Of a stretch of DNA of 64,000 nt, positions 49,539 through 59,100 are shown in pieces. Below the pieces are notes generated by a model. The model was not told the DNA's origin. It made no database searches and saw only the letters and a list, made by a program, of their open reading frames with translations. The stretch comes from JBBQZP01 sp038207585 (GTDB taxonomy: Bacteria > Pseudomonadota > Alphaproteobacteria > Rhodobacterales > Rhodobacteraceae): assembly GCA_038207585.1 (NCBI GenBank), contig JBBQZP010000006.1:54959-118958 (forward strand), written 5' to 3'. The translations under genes and the position numbers were made by a program. How positions within the stretch are numbered: position 1 is the first letter of the stretch; every line of letters begins with the position of its first letter.

Positions 49539-50534
49539 ATGCCCATACCAGGTGTTATCCGGATGAACAGTGTGAAGTTCATCATGCAACTTCCCAATAC
49601 GGAAACCGGCTATCTCGAACAGATCAAGATCATCGGCTCGGGTCTGAGCTTCGATCACGCGACCGGTGAAATCATCGGCGGTACGATCAAAAGCATGACA
49701 TATACGACTCTGGACGCACTGGGTCAGGGCATGTTCGAAACCATCGGGTCGACGCGCTATGCATCGATCAACAGCACCGCGGAAAACCTGACAGACTTTT
49801 TGGGCAACTCCGGCTGGAACCTGCCCGGCAACGGCTTTGGCTACAATGGCCTTTTGAACGCGATAAATCCAAACGTGGTCAGCTATTCAAGCGAAGTCGG
49901 CCAACCCAAAGAGATCTTTGCCGGCGAAGGCAACAACCTGATCAAGGCCAGCGCGGTTGCCGATCTGGTATTTGGCGGCGGCGGCAATGACCTTGTGAAC
50001 GCATTCGCCGGCAACGACACCATTTTTGGCGGACAAGGCGACGACTCCCTGCGCGGCCACAACGGCAATGACGTCATTTATGGCAATGGTGGTCTGAACA
50101 AGCTGAGTGGCGGCGCCGGGAATGACATGCTGTATGGCGGCAGTCTGAACGAGGGAAGCACGCGCGACATCATCTCGGGCGCTGCCGGAAATGACGTGCT
50201 GAACGGCAACGGCGGCAACGACCTTTACGTTGGCGGCACCGGCAGTGATACTTTTGTTTTCAACAAGGGAACGATCGGCACGATCAATGTGCGGGACTTT
50301 TCGGTTGCCGAAGACAAGTTCCAGAACGAAGACTTCACCGTCGCGCAAAATGCCTATGACGATTTCATGGCGCATGCCACGCAGCACGGATCGAACGCCA
50401 CTTACCACAGCGATGATCTGACGATCGAACTGCGCCACGTCAAGATTGCCAACCTGACGGTCGAGAACTTTGCCGGTACAGACGGATCGCAGCTTTTCAT
50501 GTTCATGCCGCAACCGATCCAAACGCTGTTCTAA
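49539..50534 (+). CDS. RTX calcium-binding protein
   Basis: 331 residues, no signal peptide. Residues 1-140 form an unassigned N-terminal domain (IIGSGLSFDHATGEIIGGTIKS occurs also in other roseobacter RTX proteins). Five to six GGxGND repeats follow at about 145-240 (GGGGNDLVNAFAGNDTIFGGQGDDSLRGH), then a C-terminal domain with TFVFNKGTIGTINVRDFSVAEDKF. It is probably exported by a type I system; no enzyme domain is seen. A strong terminator follows. Confidence 0.85.
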   Translation: MPIPGVIRMNSVKFIMQLPNTETGYLEQIKIIGSGLSFDHATGEIIGGTIKSMTYTTLDALGQGMFETIGSTRYASINSTAENLTDFLGNSGWNLPGNGFGYNGLLNAINPNVVSYSSEVGQPKEIFAGEGNNLIKASAVADLVFGGGGNDLVNAFAGNDTIFGGQGDDSLRGHNGNDVIYGNGGLNKLSGGAGNDMLYGGSLNEGSTRDIISGAAGNDVLNGNGGNDLYVGGTGSDTFVFNKGTIGTINVRDFSVAEDKFQNEDFTVAQNAYDDFMAHATQHGSNATYHSDDLTIELRHVKIANLTVENFAGTDGSQLFMFMPQPIQTLF

Positions 50535-50580
50535 AGGCCGTGACAGCGGCGCCGGGCAACGGCCCGCGTCCGGTCAAAAC

Positions 50581-50610
50581 AAAAGCCACCGCCTGTGCGG
50601 TGGCTTTTTG
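50581..50610 (+). terminator. intrinsic terminator after the RTX gene
   Basis: A perfect 12-bp stem (50581-50592 with 50597-50608), 4-nt loop and T-run. Confidence 0.88.
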
Positions 50611-50642
50611 CATTGTCGGCCCGGGTGCACCTTGTGATCTGC

Positions 50643-50673
50643 CCAAAAAAAACGCCCGCACGAAGCGGGCGTT
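50643..50673 (-). terminator. terminator of candidate small RNA
   Basis: A 9-bp GC-rich stem, 5-nt loop and T8 in the minus direction; faces away from the preceding plus-strand RTX gene, whose own terminator is at 50581-50610. Confidence 0.8.
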
Positions 50674-50720
50674 AAGTTATTGAGGCAGGTTTCATACAGG
50701 CAAGAAACCTATCGAGCAGT
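50644..50720 (-). ncRNA. candidate small RNA with promoter, stem-loop and terminator
   Basis: On the minus strand, TTGGCC (50750-50755) and TATAAC (50727-50732) are exactly 17 bp apart, predicting a start near 50720. The transcript of about 77 nt has a perfect 7-bp hairpin (50687-50693 with 50704-50710, loop TTGCCTGTAT) and a perfect 9-bp terminator stem (50651-50659 with 50665-50673) followed by eight T (50643-50650). No protein gene precedes this terminator on that strand. Confidence 0.6.
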
Positions 50721-50832
50721 GAAGTGGTTATACGCCTATCTGTGCCTGTGGCCAAGTTAAAAGTTTGATATGATTTACATCCCACCCTAATCTGGGCCTA
50801 AGAAAAACAAGACAGGCGGGGCAGTCGCAGCG

Positions 50833-52647
50833 ATGATCACGGTTTTTTTCACATGGCTGCGTAAACTTTGCGCGGGCGTCACGCTGCTTCTGGGGGCGAT
50901 TCCCGCACTGGCCGAACCGTCGCACGGCATAGCTATGTATGGCGACCCCGCCCTTCCACCGGATTTTGTGTCGCTGCCCTACGCAAACGCCGATGCCCCC
51001 AAGGGCGGCAGTATCACGTTCGGCGAAAGCGGCAGTTATGACAGCCTCAATCCGTTCATCCAGAAGGGAAACCCGGCGGCGGGCGTGTCGGCCCTGACGG
51101 TCGAGACATTGATGGGTCGCAACATCGACGAGCCGTTCTCGCTTTACGGTCTTTTGGCCGAATCAATCGACGTTGGCCCGAATCGCGAATGGGTGGAATT
51201 CGCCCTGCGGCCCGAGGCGCGGTTTTCGGACGGCACACCGGTGACGGTGGCGGACGTCATGTTTTCATTCGAACTTCTGGGCACGCGCGGCAATGCGCGC
51301 TATGCGAGTGCGTGGAAATCGGTGCTGGGAATGGAACAGACGGGCGCGCGGTCGGTGCGCTTTACGCTGGATGGTTCCAACCGCGAGATGCCGCTGATCC
51401 TTGGCCTGCGCCCGGTGTTGCAAAAGGCGCAGTGGGACGGCAAGCCGTTCGAGGATATGGTCCGCGATCCGGTCACAGGCTCTGGCCCCTATGTGGTGGC
51501 CGCGCATGAGATGGGGCGTTCGATCACGTTCCGGCGCAACCCTGACTGGTGGGGCAAGGATCTGCCCTTCAACCGGGGCCTTCACAATCTGGATCAGGTA
51601 AAATTCGAATATTTCACCGATGCCAACGTGATATTCGAGGCGTTCAAGGCGGGTTTGCTGACCGTCTACCGCGAAAGCAACGCCGCGAAATGGCTGACGG
51701 GCTATGATTTCAACAGCATCACGTCAGGTGCGGTGGTGAAATCGGAAATTCCGCGCCAAAGCCCGTCGGGGATTAACGGTTTTGCCTTCAACACACGGCG
51801 CGCGATGTTTGCTGACTGGCGCGTGCGCGAGGCGCTGATCACCGCCTTCGATTTCGAGACGATCAACGCCACTCTGAACGGCGGGACGGAACCGCGCATC
51901 ACGTCCTATTTTTCGAACTCCGCACTTGGAATGACGCCGGGCGCACCTGCTGCGGGCAGCACGCTGGCGCTGCTGCAACCCTTTGCGGACAGCCTTTTGC
52001 CCGGCGCGATTGATGGCTATGCCCTGCCCATTTCAGACGGCACCCCCGCCAACCGCCGCAATCTGCGTGCGGCCGCAAAACTGCTGACCGAGGCGGGCTG
52101 GGCCATCACCGACGGCGTGCTGCGCGATGCAAAGGGGACAGCGTTTGAATTCGAAATCATGCTGCCCATCGGAGCAAGCGATCTGATTGCCGCAGCCAGC
52201 ATTTATGTCGAATCCCTCAAACGTCTTGGCATCACTGCACGCATCGCGACGGTGGACAGCGCCCAATATACCCAGCGCACCGGTGCCTATGATTTCGATA
52301 TGACCAACTATATCCGTGCACTTTCGCTGTCGCCCGGCAATGAGCAGACGCTCTACTGGGGCAGTGCCGGTGTTACCGAACCCGGCACGCGCAACTGGCC
52401 CGGCGTGAATTCCCCTGCGGCCGAGGCCATGATCCGCGCCATGCTGGCCTCCCGCGACCCGCAGGATTTTCGCGACGCGACCGAGGCGCTGGACCGTGTT
52501 CTGACAACCGGGCGCTATGTCATCCCGATCTGGTTTTCGAACGTGTCGCGGGTGGCGCATGACAAGGCCCTGCATTTTCCGCAACACATTCCGGTTTATG
52601 GCGACTGGCCGGGTTTTCTGCCCGACACTTGGTGGTATGAGAAGTAA
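50833..52647 (+). CDS. oligopeptide-type ABC substrate-binding protein (YejA-like)
   Basis: 604 residues. A signal peptide (to about residue 31, GAIPALAEP) is followed by a family-5 extracellular solute-binding protein: HGIAMYGDPALPPDFVSLPYANADAPKGG, TVETLMGRNIDEPFSLYGLLAESI and PDWWGKDLPFNRGLHNLD match the YejA branch, which binds peptides such as microcin C. The usual yejB-yejE-yejF permease/ATPase genes are absent beside it, so it is an orphan binding protein unless they lie elsewhere. A 37-aa entericidin-like lipoprotein gene follows by 27 bp. Confidence 0.92.
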   Translation: MITVFFTWLRKLCAGVTLLLGAIPALAEPSHGIAMYGDPALPPDFVSLPYANADAPKGGSITFGESGSYDSLNPFIQKGNPAAGVSALTVETLMGRNIDEPFSLYGLLAESIDVGPNREWVEFALRPEARFSDGTPVTVADVMFSFELLGTRGNARYASAWKSVLGMEQTGARSVRFTLDGSNREMPLILGLRPVLQKAQWDGKPFEDMVRDPVTGSGPYVVAAHEMGRSITFRRNPDWWGKDLPFNRGLHNLDQVKFEYFTDANVIFEAFKAGLLTVYRESNAAKWLTGYDFNSITSGAVVKSEIPRQSPSGINGFAFNTRRAMFADWRVREALITAFDFETINATLNGGTEPRITSYFSNSALGMTPGAPAAGSTLALLQPFADSLLPGAIDGYALPISDGTPANRRNLRAAAKLLTEAGWAITDGVLRDAKGTAFEFEIMLPIGASDLIAAASIYVESLKRLGITARIATVDSAQYTQRTGAYDFDMTNYIRALSLSPGNEQTLYWGSAGVTEPGTRNWPGVNSPAAEAMIRAMLASRDPQDFRDATEALDRVLTTGRYVIPIWFSNVSRVAHDKALHFPQHIPVYGDWPGFLPDTWWYEK

Positions 52648-52674
52648 GAGCAGTCAAAAACAAAGGTGGATCAA

Positions 52675-52788
52675 ATGAGAATACTCATGATTCTGGCCCT
52701 GATGGGCGCACTTTCGGCCTGCAATACGGTGGACGGTGTGGGCCGCGACATATCGGGCGGGGCAAACCGCGTGGCGGAATGGTTCTGA
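52675..52788 (+). CDS. entericidin-like small lipoprotein, 37 aa
   Basis: Starts at ATG 52675 behind AAAGGTGGA. 37 residues: a hydrophobic signal (ILMILALMGALSAC) with the lipobox LSAC (Cys 16), then CNTVDGVGRDISGGANRVAEWF. The CNTVxGxGxDI pattern defines the entericidin A/B family, tiny lipidated envelope proteins linked to stationary-phase lysis control in enterobacteria. Function here is unknown. It follows the ABC binding-protein gene. Confidence 0.88.
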   Translation: MRILMILALMGALSACNTVDGVGRDISGGANRVAEWF

Positions 52789-52899
52789 CGGCAGCCACGG
52801 TGCGCACAAGTTGCGCGGGTCTATGTGCAACCGGGTCGCTTGCGGGTCGGGGCCCGGCCTAGTAGCTGGGATCAAACCTCTGCGCGCTGGACCCTTCTA

Positions 52900-53538
52900 A
52901 TGACCCGACTTGATATCTTTTCCGATCCGATCTGCCCTTGGTGCTATATCGGCAAGGCCTATCTTGACCGCGCGCTAGAGGCGCATCCCGAACATACGTT
53001 CGAAATTGAATGGCATCCGTTCCAGCTTAACCCCGACATGCCCGCAGGCGGTGTGAACCGGGCAGAATATCTGGAAACCAAATTCGGCGGGCGCGCGAAC
53101 GCGGCCAAGGTTTACGCCCGCATCGAAGAGGCCGCAGCCGAAGCCGGGCTTGAGATCGACTTTGCCGCGATGAAGGTCACACCCAACACGGTTGACGCAC
53201 ATCGCACGATCCATTGGGCGGGGCTGGAGGGGCGACAATCGGCGATGAAATCCCGCCTGATGAAAGCCTACTTCCGCGAGGGGCTCGATATCGGCGACCC
53301 CTCGACGCTGGCGGATCTGGCCGCCGAGGCAGGGATGGACCGCACCGTGACCGCGCGCCTTCTGGCCACCGACGCCGACCGCGATGATATCATCGCCCGC
53401 GACCGGGATGCCCGCCAAAAGGGCGTGAACGCCGTGCCGACATTCCTGATCGCGCAGCAGTATGTCGTCTCGGGCGCGCAACCGACGCAGCTTTGGGCGC
53501 AGGTGATTGAAGAACTGGCCAGCGGGGCCAAGGCATAG
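52900..53538 (+). CDS. FrnE-like DsbA-family oxidoreductase
   Basis: 212 residues from ATG 52900; a GTG-led frame from 52825 is rejected because the fold begins here. A cytosolic thioredoxin-like protein with FSDPICPWCYIGKAYLDRAL (active-site CPWC) near residue 12, a helical insertion, and VNAVPTFLIAQQYVVSGAQP with the cis-Pro. Related to FrnE and 2-hydroxychromene-2-carboxylate isomerase. It probably works in thiol redox or stress responses; no partner is evident. Confidence 0.9.
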   Translation: MTRLDIFSDPICPWCYIGKAYLDRALEAHPEHTFEIEWHPFQLNPDMPAGGVNRAEYLETKFGGRANAAKVYARIEEAAAEAGLEIDFAAMKVTPNTVDAHRTIHWAGLEGRQSAMKSRLMKAYFREGLDIGDPSTLADLAAEAGMDRTVTARLLATDADRDDIIARDRDARQKGVNAVPTFLIAQQYVVSGAQPTQLWAQVIEELASGAKA

Positions 53539-53599
53539 CAATGGGACATCTATCTTTCCGCCGTCCGGCAGATCGTGCCGATGCCACGGGGGCGCTTAC

Positions 53600-54796
53600 A
53601 TGACCGAAATTCGCCGCCTGCACCACACCGAATTCATAGCCCTGATCGCCACGATGTTCGCGACCATCGCCTTTTCCATTGACGCGATGCTGCCCGCCCT
53701 GCCCCGCATCGCCGCCGACCTGACCCCGGATGCCCCAAACCGCGCGCAGCTGATCATCACGAGTTTCGTCTTTGGCATGGGCATCGGCACGCTGTTTGCG
53801 GGCCCGTTGTCTGATGCTTACGGGCGCAAGCGGATCATCCTTGCGGGTGCCGCGCTCTATTGCGTCGGCGCGCTGCTTGCGTCCGTCGCACCGACGCTTG
53901 AGACGATGCTGGCCGCGCGCGTGGTGCAGGGCCTTGGCGGAGCCGGGCCGCGGATCGTGTCGCTGGCGCTGGTGCGCGATCTTTACAAGGGCCGCGAGAT
54001 GGCCCGCGTGGTCAGCTTTGCGATGATGATCTTCACGCTGGTGCCCGCTGTAGCCCCTTTGGTCGGCACGGCGATCATTGCAGGCTTTGGCTGGCGCAGC
54101 GTATTTCTGGCGTTCATTCTGTTTTCGGCCGTCTCGATAGTCTGGATCATGTCGCGCCAGCCCGAAACCCTGCCCGCCGAAAAGCGACGCCCGCTTGAGG
54201 TTGAGCGTCTGTGGGCTGCATTGCGCGAGGTGCTGGGCCACCGCGTTGTCGTCACCTCGATCATCGTGCAGACGCTGGCGTATGGATGTTTGTTCGGCAC
54301 CCTGTCATCAACCCAGCAGGTGTTTACGCAAACCTTCGGGCGGGGTGAAAGTTTCCCCGAATGGTTTGCCGTGATCGCGTTGGTCGCAGGCACTGCGAGT
54401 TTCCTGAACGCAAGCCTTGTGGTTCGTCTTGGGATGCGGTTCCTGATCACCACCACACTGGCCGTGCTGTTCCTGCTGTCCGTGCTTTACGCGGGTCTGC
54501 TGGAAACCGGAGTGATGCCCGAGGCTGTCGCGTTTCCGGCCTATATCATCTGGAACATCGCGGTGTTCAGCATGGCGGGGCTGACGCTGGGCAACCTGAA
54601 TGCGCTGGCGCTGGAGCCGATGGGGCATATCGCGGGGCTTGCGGCATCGGTGGCCGGGGCTATTTCCACAGTGCTGGCGGTGGCAATCGCAGCCCCGCTT
54701 GGATTGGCGTTCAACGGAACGCCGGTGCCGCTGACGCTGGGGGTGTCGGTCCTGTGTGCGCTGGCGTTCGGGCTTATGAAGACGATCCCGCGCTAG
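53600..54796 (+). CDS. Bcr/CflA-family MFS multidrug exporter
   Basis: 398 residues from ATG 53600 (MTEIRRLHHTEFIALIATM). Twelve predicted membrane helices. Family motifs: SIDAMLPALPRIAADL near residue 27, MFS motif A GPLSDAYGRKRIILAGAALY near 70, and RVVQGLGGAGPRIVSLALVRDLY near 110 (typical of Bcr/CflA). Proton-driven drug efflux is the family role; the substrate is unknown. It is monocistronic, 61 bp after the FrnE-like gene. Confidence 0.93.
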   Translation: MTEIRRLHHTEFIALIATMFATIAFSIDAMLPALPRIAADLTPDAPNRAQLIITSFVFGMGIGTLFAGPLSDAYGRKRIILAGAALYCVGALLASVAPTLETMLAARVVQGLGGAGPRIVSLALVRDLYKGREMARVVSFAMMIFTLVPAVAPLVGTAIIAGFGWRSVFLAFILFSAVSIVWIMSRQPETLPAEKRRPLEVERLWAALREVLGHRVVVTSIIVQTLAYGCLFGTLSSTQQVFTQTFGRGESFPEWFAVIALVAGTASFLNASLVVRLGMRFLITTTLAVLFLLSVLYAGLLETGVMPEAVAFPAYIIWNIAVFSMAGLTLGNLNALALEPMGHIAGLAASVAGAISTVLAVAIAAPLGLAFNGTPVPLTLGVSVLCALAFGLMKTIPR

Positions 54797-54916
54797 GTTC
54801 GGTGGCCGGGCTGCAACACTGCTTTCCAAAGCGCGATGCGTGGAATCAAGCCGATTCCCGATCCGGCATAAAAGCCCTATTCCGTGGCTCAAACCAACTG
54901 GGAACGGAGCCGCCAG

Positions 54917-56134
54917 ATGACGACCTATACGATCAAGGCGGTCTCCGTGACCTATGGCGACGATGACCGCGTTTCTGCGGTGCGCAACAGCTTTTTCAAG
55001 CTGGTGACGGCCGACAACACGCGCCTTGCCTTTGATGCGCAAGGCGACACATCGCCGATACCCGACGTGATCATGCGCGCCACATCTGGTGCGCTTTACA
55101 CCACGCGTCTGAACGGTGTCGCGCTTGGCCCGGATCAGGTTCTCAGCATCGGGACGATCACATGGGGCAACGGCAATCAGACTCAGGCGGTTTCCTTTTA
55201 TCCGCCGACCGCGTTGACGAATACCGAAACCCAGATTGTTCTTGCCGGCACGGCACTGCCCAATTTTCCGAACCCCGCTGCCGCAGACGCCTTTGCAGCA
55301 ACAGTGACGGGCGTCAGCAAAATCACGTCCGGCCCATTCGTGCCCGGTACGGCCTTTGATCCGCGTAGCATCAAGGGGTTCCTCAGCGTGACGGAAAATG
55401 ACGTGATCACCGCAACCCGTCCCGGCGAATGGGTCGGGCGGATCATCAGTTCCGGCGTTGGCAATGACCGCGTAACCGGGCTGGATGACAACGAGCGGTT
55501 CAACCTGGGAACCGGCACCGACCGGGCCTACGGCATGGGCGGCACCGATACCATTCAGGGCTTCGGCGGGTCCGATCTGATCTATGGCGGTGCTGGCAAC
55601 GACTCGATCTTTGGCGGGATCGACAATGACCGCCTGTTCGGCGATGCCGACAATGATCGCGTGTCCGGCGAGGCGGGGGCCGATCTAGTTTTTGGCGGCA
55701 CCGGGAATGACAGCGTCTTTGGCGGCGCGAACTCCGACAAGGTTTGGGGTGCGATCGGCAATGATCTGATCTTCGGAGGGGCGGGCAACGACAGCACCAT
55801 CGGTGGGTCGGGCAACGACACGATCTTTGGCGACGCGGGCGATGATCGCATCTGGGCCGGGTCCGGCAATGATCGCGTGAAAGGCGGTGGCGGGGCTGAT
55901 GGCTTCATCTTCGCGCGCGGCTATGACCGCGATACGATCACCGATTTCTCCGCTGTCGACGATACGCTGTACCTCAGCCGCAAGCTGGGTATTGCGACCG
56001 AAACCGAGGCGCTGGCGAAAGGCGTGCAGGTCGGTGCGGATGTGGTGTTTGATTTTGGCAGCAACGATGTGCTGATCCTTCTGGGCGTGCAGAAATCGGA
56101 CCTGAGCCGGCTGGATTTCAGCCTGATCGGCTGA
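54917..56134 (+). CDS. RTX calcium-binding protein
   Basis: 405 residues from ATG 54917, which follows a GGAG site; an ATG at 54884 is less likely. The N-terminal 170 residues are an unassigned beta-rich domain. About twelve GGxGNDxxxG repeats occupy roughly 175-330 (NDRLFGDADNDRVSGEAGADLVFGGTGND), then a C-terminal hemolysin-type domain with DTITDFSAVDDTLYLSRKLG. Without a signal peptide it is likely exported by type I secretion. No enzyme domain is seen, and no exporter lies nearby. Confidence 0.87.
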   Translation: MTTYTIKAVSVTYGDDDRVSAVRNSFFKLVTADNTRLAFDAQGDTSPIPDVIMRATSGALYTTRLNGVALGPDQVLSIGTITWGNGNQTQAVSFYPPTALTNTETQIVLAGTALPNFPNPAAADAFAATVTGVSKITSGPFVPGTAFDPRSIKGFLSVTENDVITATRPGEWVGRIISSGVGNDRVTGLDDNERFNLGTGTDRAYGMGGTDTIQGFGGSDLIYGGAGNDSIFGGIDNDRLFGDADNDRVSGEAGADLVFGGTGNDSVFGGANSDKVWGAIGNDLIFGGAGNDSTIGGSGNDTIFGDAGDDRIWAGSGNDRVKGGGGADGFIFARGYDRDTITDFSAVDDTLYLSRKLGIATETEALAKGVQVGADVVFDFGSNDVLILLGVQKSDLSRLDFSLIG

Positions 56135-56137
56135 CCG

Positions 56138-59100
56138 CTATGCCGGTGCGCCCACCTTGGGGCGCACCACCTGTTCGGCCAGATCGCGCGCCACGCCGAA
56201 CGCCCCTTTGATCCGCTCGGCTTCCGTCTTCCAGTCTTTTGGCAGCACGATCTTGTTGTCGCGCACCTTGGCGGCCCCGTTCTGCGCGTGAATGAATGTG
56301 ACCAACCCTGCCGGATTGGCGAATTTGTCGTTGTGAAACTGCACCGTGGCGCCCTTTGGCCCGGCATCCAGACGGCTGATGCCCGCCCGCTTGCACATCG
56401 ACTTGATCCGCATCACCAGCAAAAGCGTGTTCACTTCCTTGGGCAGTTTGCCGAACCGGTCGATCAGTTCGGCGGCGAAACCCTCCAACTCCACCTTCGT
56501 CGCCAGCCCTGACAGGCGGCGATAAAGCCCAAGGCGGATATCCAGGTCGGGCACATAGTCTTCCGGGATCAGCACCGGCACGCCAAGGTTGATCTGCGGC
56601 GACCATTGGTCATCGGCGGCGGTCAGGCCGGTAATCTCGCCCGAGCGGATTTTCGCGATCGTTTCCTCCAGCATCGCCTGATACAACTCATACCCGACCT
56701 CGCGAATGTGGCCTGACTGTTCCTCGCCCAAAAGGTTGCCCGCACCGCGCAGATCAAGGTCGTGGGAGGCCAGATTGAAGCCCGCGCCAAGGCTGTCAAG
56801 ACTGCCCAAAAGGCGCAGACGCTTGGTCGCCTGCGGGGTCAGCGGCGCGCGGGGTTTGGTGGTCAGGTAGCAATAGGCGCGGGTTTTGGCACGGCCCACC
56901 CGGCCCCTGATCTGGTAAAGCTGGCTTAGCCCGAACATATCGGCGCGGTGGATGATCATCGTGTTGGCGGTCGGTATATCCAGACCGGATTCGACGATGC
57001 TGGTTGCCAGCAAAACGTCATACTTGCCGTCGTAGAAATTGTTCATCCGGTCGTCCAGATCGCCCGCCGCAAGCTGGCCGTGGGCGATGATGTAGGTCAC
57101 TTCGGGCACATGGGTGCGCAGGAAATCCTCAATCTCGGGCAGATCGGCAATGCGGGGCACCACATAAAACGACTGCCCGCCCCGGAACCTTTCGCGCAGC
57201 AGCGCCTCGCGGATCGTCACAGTATCAAATTCCGTTACATAAGTGCGGATCGCCAGACGGTCCACCGGCGGCGTCGCAATGATAGACAGATCACGCACCC
57301 CGGTCAGGGAAAGCTGCAATGTGCGCGGAATGGGCGTGGCGGTCAGGGTCAGCACATGCACTTCCGACCGCATTTCCTTAAGCCGTTCCTTGTGCGTCAC
57401 GCCAAAGTGCTGTTCCTCGTCAATCACCAGCAGGCCAAGGGTCTTGAACCGTATCCCCTTTGCCAAAAGCGCATGGGTGCCGATGCAGATATCAACGGTG
57501 CCGTCCGCCAGACCTTCGCGGGTGGCGTTGGCATCCTTTGTGCCAACAAAGCGCGACAGGGGTTTGATATTGATCGGAAATCCGCGAAAACGCTCGATAA
57601 AGCTGCGGTGATGTTGGCGCGCCAGCAACGTGGTCGGACACACGACTGCCACCTGCATTCCGGCCAGCGCCGCGACAAAGGCCGCGCGCATTGCCACTTC
57701 GGTCTTGCCAAAACCCACGTCTCCGACAACCAGCCGGTCCATCGGAGAGCCCTTTTCAAGATCCGCAATCACGTCGGAAATGGCGCTCAATTGGTCGTCG
57801 GTTTCAACGTAGGGGAACCGTGCAGCGAACGCCTCCCACATCTGATGCGGGGCTTCCAGAATGGGGGCATGGCGCAGCGCGCGTTCAGCGGCGATGCGCA
57901 TCAGGCGGTCGGCAATCTCGCGGATGCGTTCCTTGAGCTTGGCCTTTTTCGCTTGCCAGGCCCCGCCGCCCAGCTTGTCCAGCAAGCCCTCCTCATGGCC
58001 GTAACGGGACAGCAGTTCAATATTCTCGACTGGCAGATAAAGTCTTGAGTTTTCGGCATACTCCAGCAACAGGCATTCGTGCGGCGCACCCAGCGCCTGA
58101 ATGGTTTCCAACCCTTTGTAGCGCCCGACGCCGTGTTCGACGTGGACCACCAGATCGCCGGGCGAAAGCGAGTTCACCTCTTGCAGGAAGTTGTCGGCCT
58201 TGCGCCGTTTGCGGGGCTTGGAAACCAAGCGGTCGCCCAGCACATCCTGTTCCGAAATCACCGCAAGACCCGGCGCGGTGAAGCCCTGTTCCAGCGCCCA
58301 GACGGTCAGGAAAAGCCCGCCCTTTCCGGGGGGCAGATCGCGCAGATCAGGCACATCGACAGCACCCTTGACGCCCTGATCCTCCATCAACCCGCGCAGA
58401 CGTTCGCGCGCGCCTTCGGACCAACTGGCGATGACGACATGGGCATCTTCACGCAATGCGCGAATATGATCTGACAGCGCGTTGAAGAGGCTGATATTTT
58501 CCTGCTGACGTTCAGGCGCGAAACTGCGCCCGGCACGCCCCCCCGCGTCCAGAACACCCGGCCCCGGAGCTTGCGCCAGGGGTGATAGCTGAATGACCCG
58601 GTGTGCGGCAATCGCCGCCTCCCAGTCGGCGTCGTTCAGATACAAAAGTCCGGGTGCTGCGGGTTTGTATACCGTATCAAGCCGCCCCTTGGCGGTAAGC
58701 GCCTCGCGCCGGGCATCGTATTGGTCGTCGATGCCTTCCCAGCGCGACAGGCGGGCGGCGGTGACGGCATCGTCCAGCACTACGGCCGCATCGGGCAGAT
58801 AATCAAAGATCGTCTCAAGCCGGGCATGAAAGAACGGCAGCCAATGCTCCATCCCCTGATGCTTGCGGCCAGCGCTGACCGCCTCATACAAGGGATCATC
58901 CACCCCCGCGGCACCAAATTCCACGCGGTAATTCTGGCGGAACCGGGTGATCGCGGCCTCGTCCAGAATAACCTCGGACACGGGCGAGAAATCGACCGAT
59001 TTCAGCGTTTCCGTGGTGCGCTGGGTTTCGGGATCAAACCTGCGCGCGCCGTCCAGCACATCGCCAAAGAAATCAAGCCGCACCGGCCCGCCTTGCCCCG

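Noticed and set aside
55440..55900. Regular short repeats that might be a CRISPR array
   Set aside because: They are degenerate nine-codon RTX repeats inside an intact reading frame, with no constant repeat and unique spacers.
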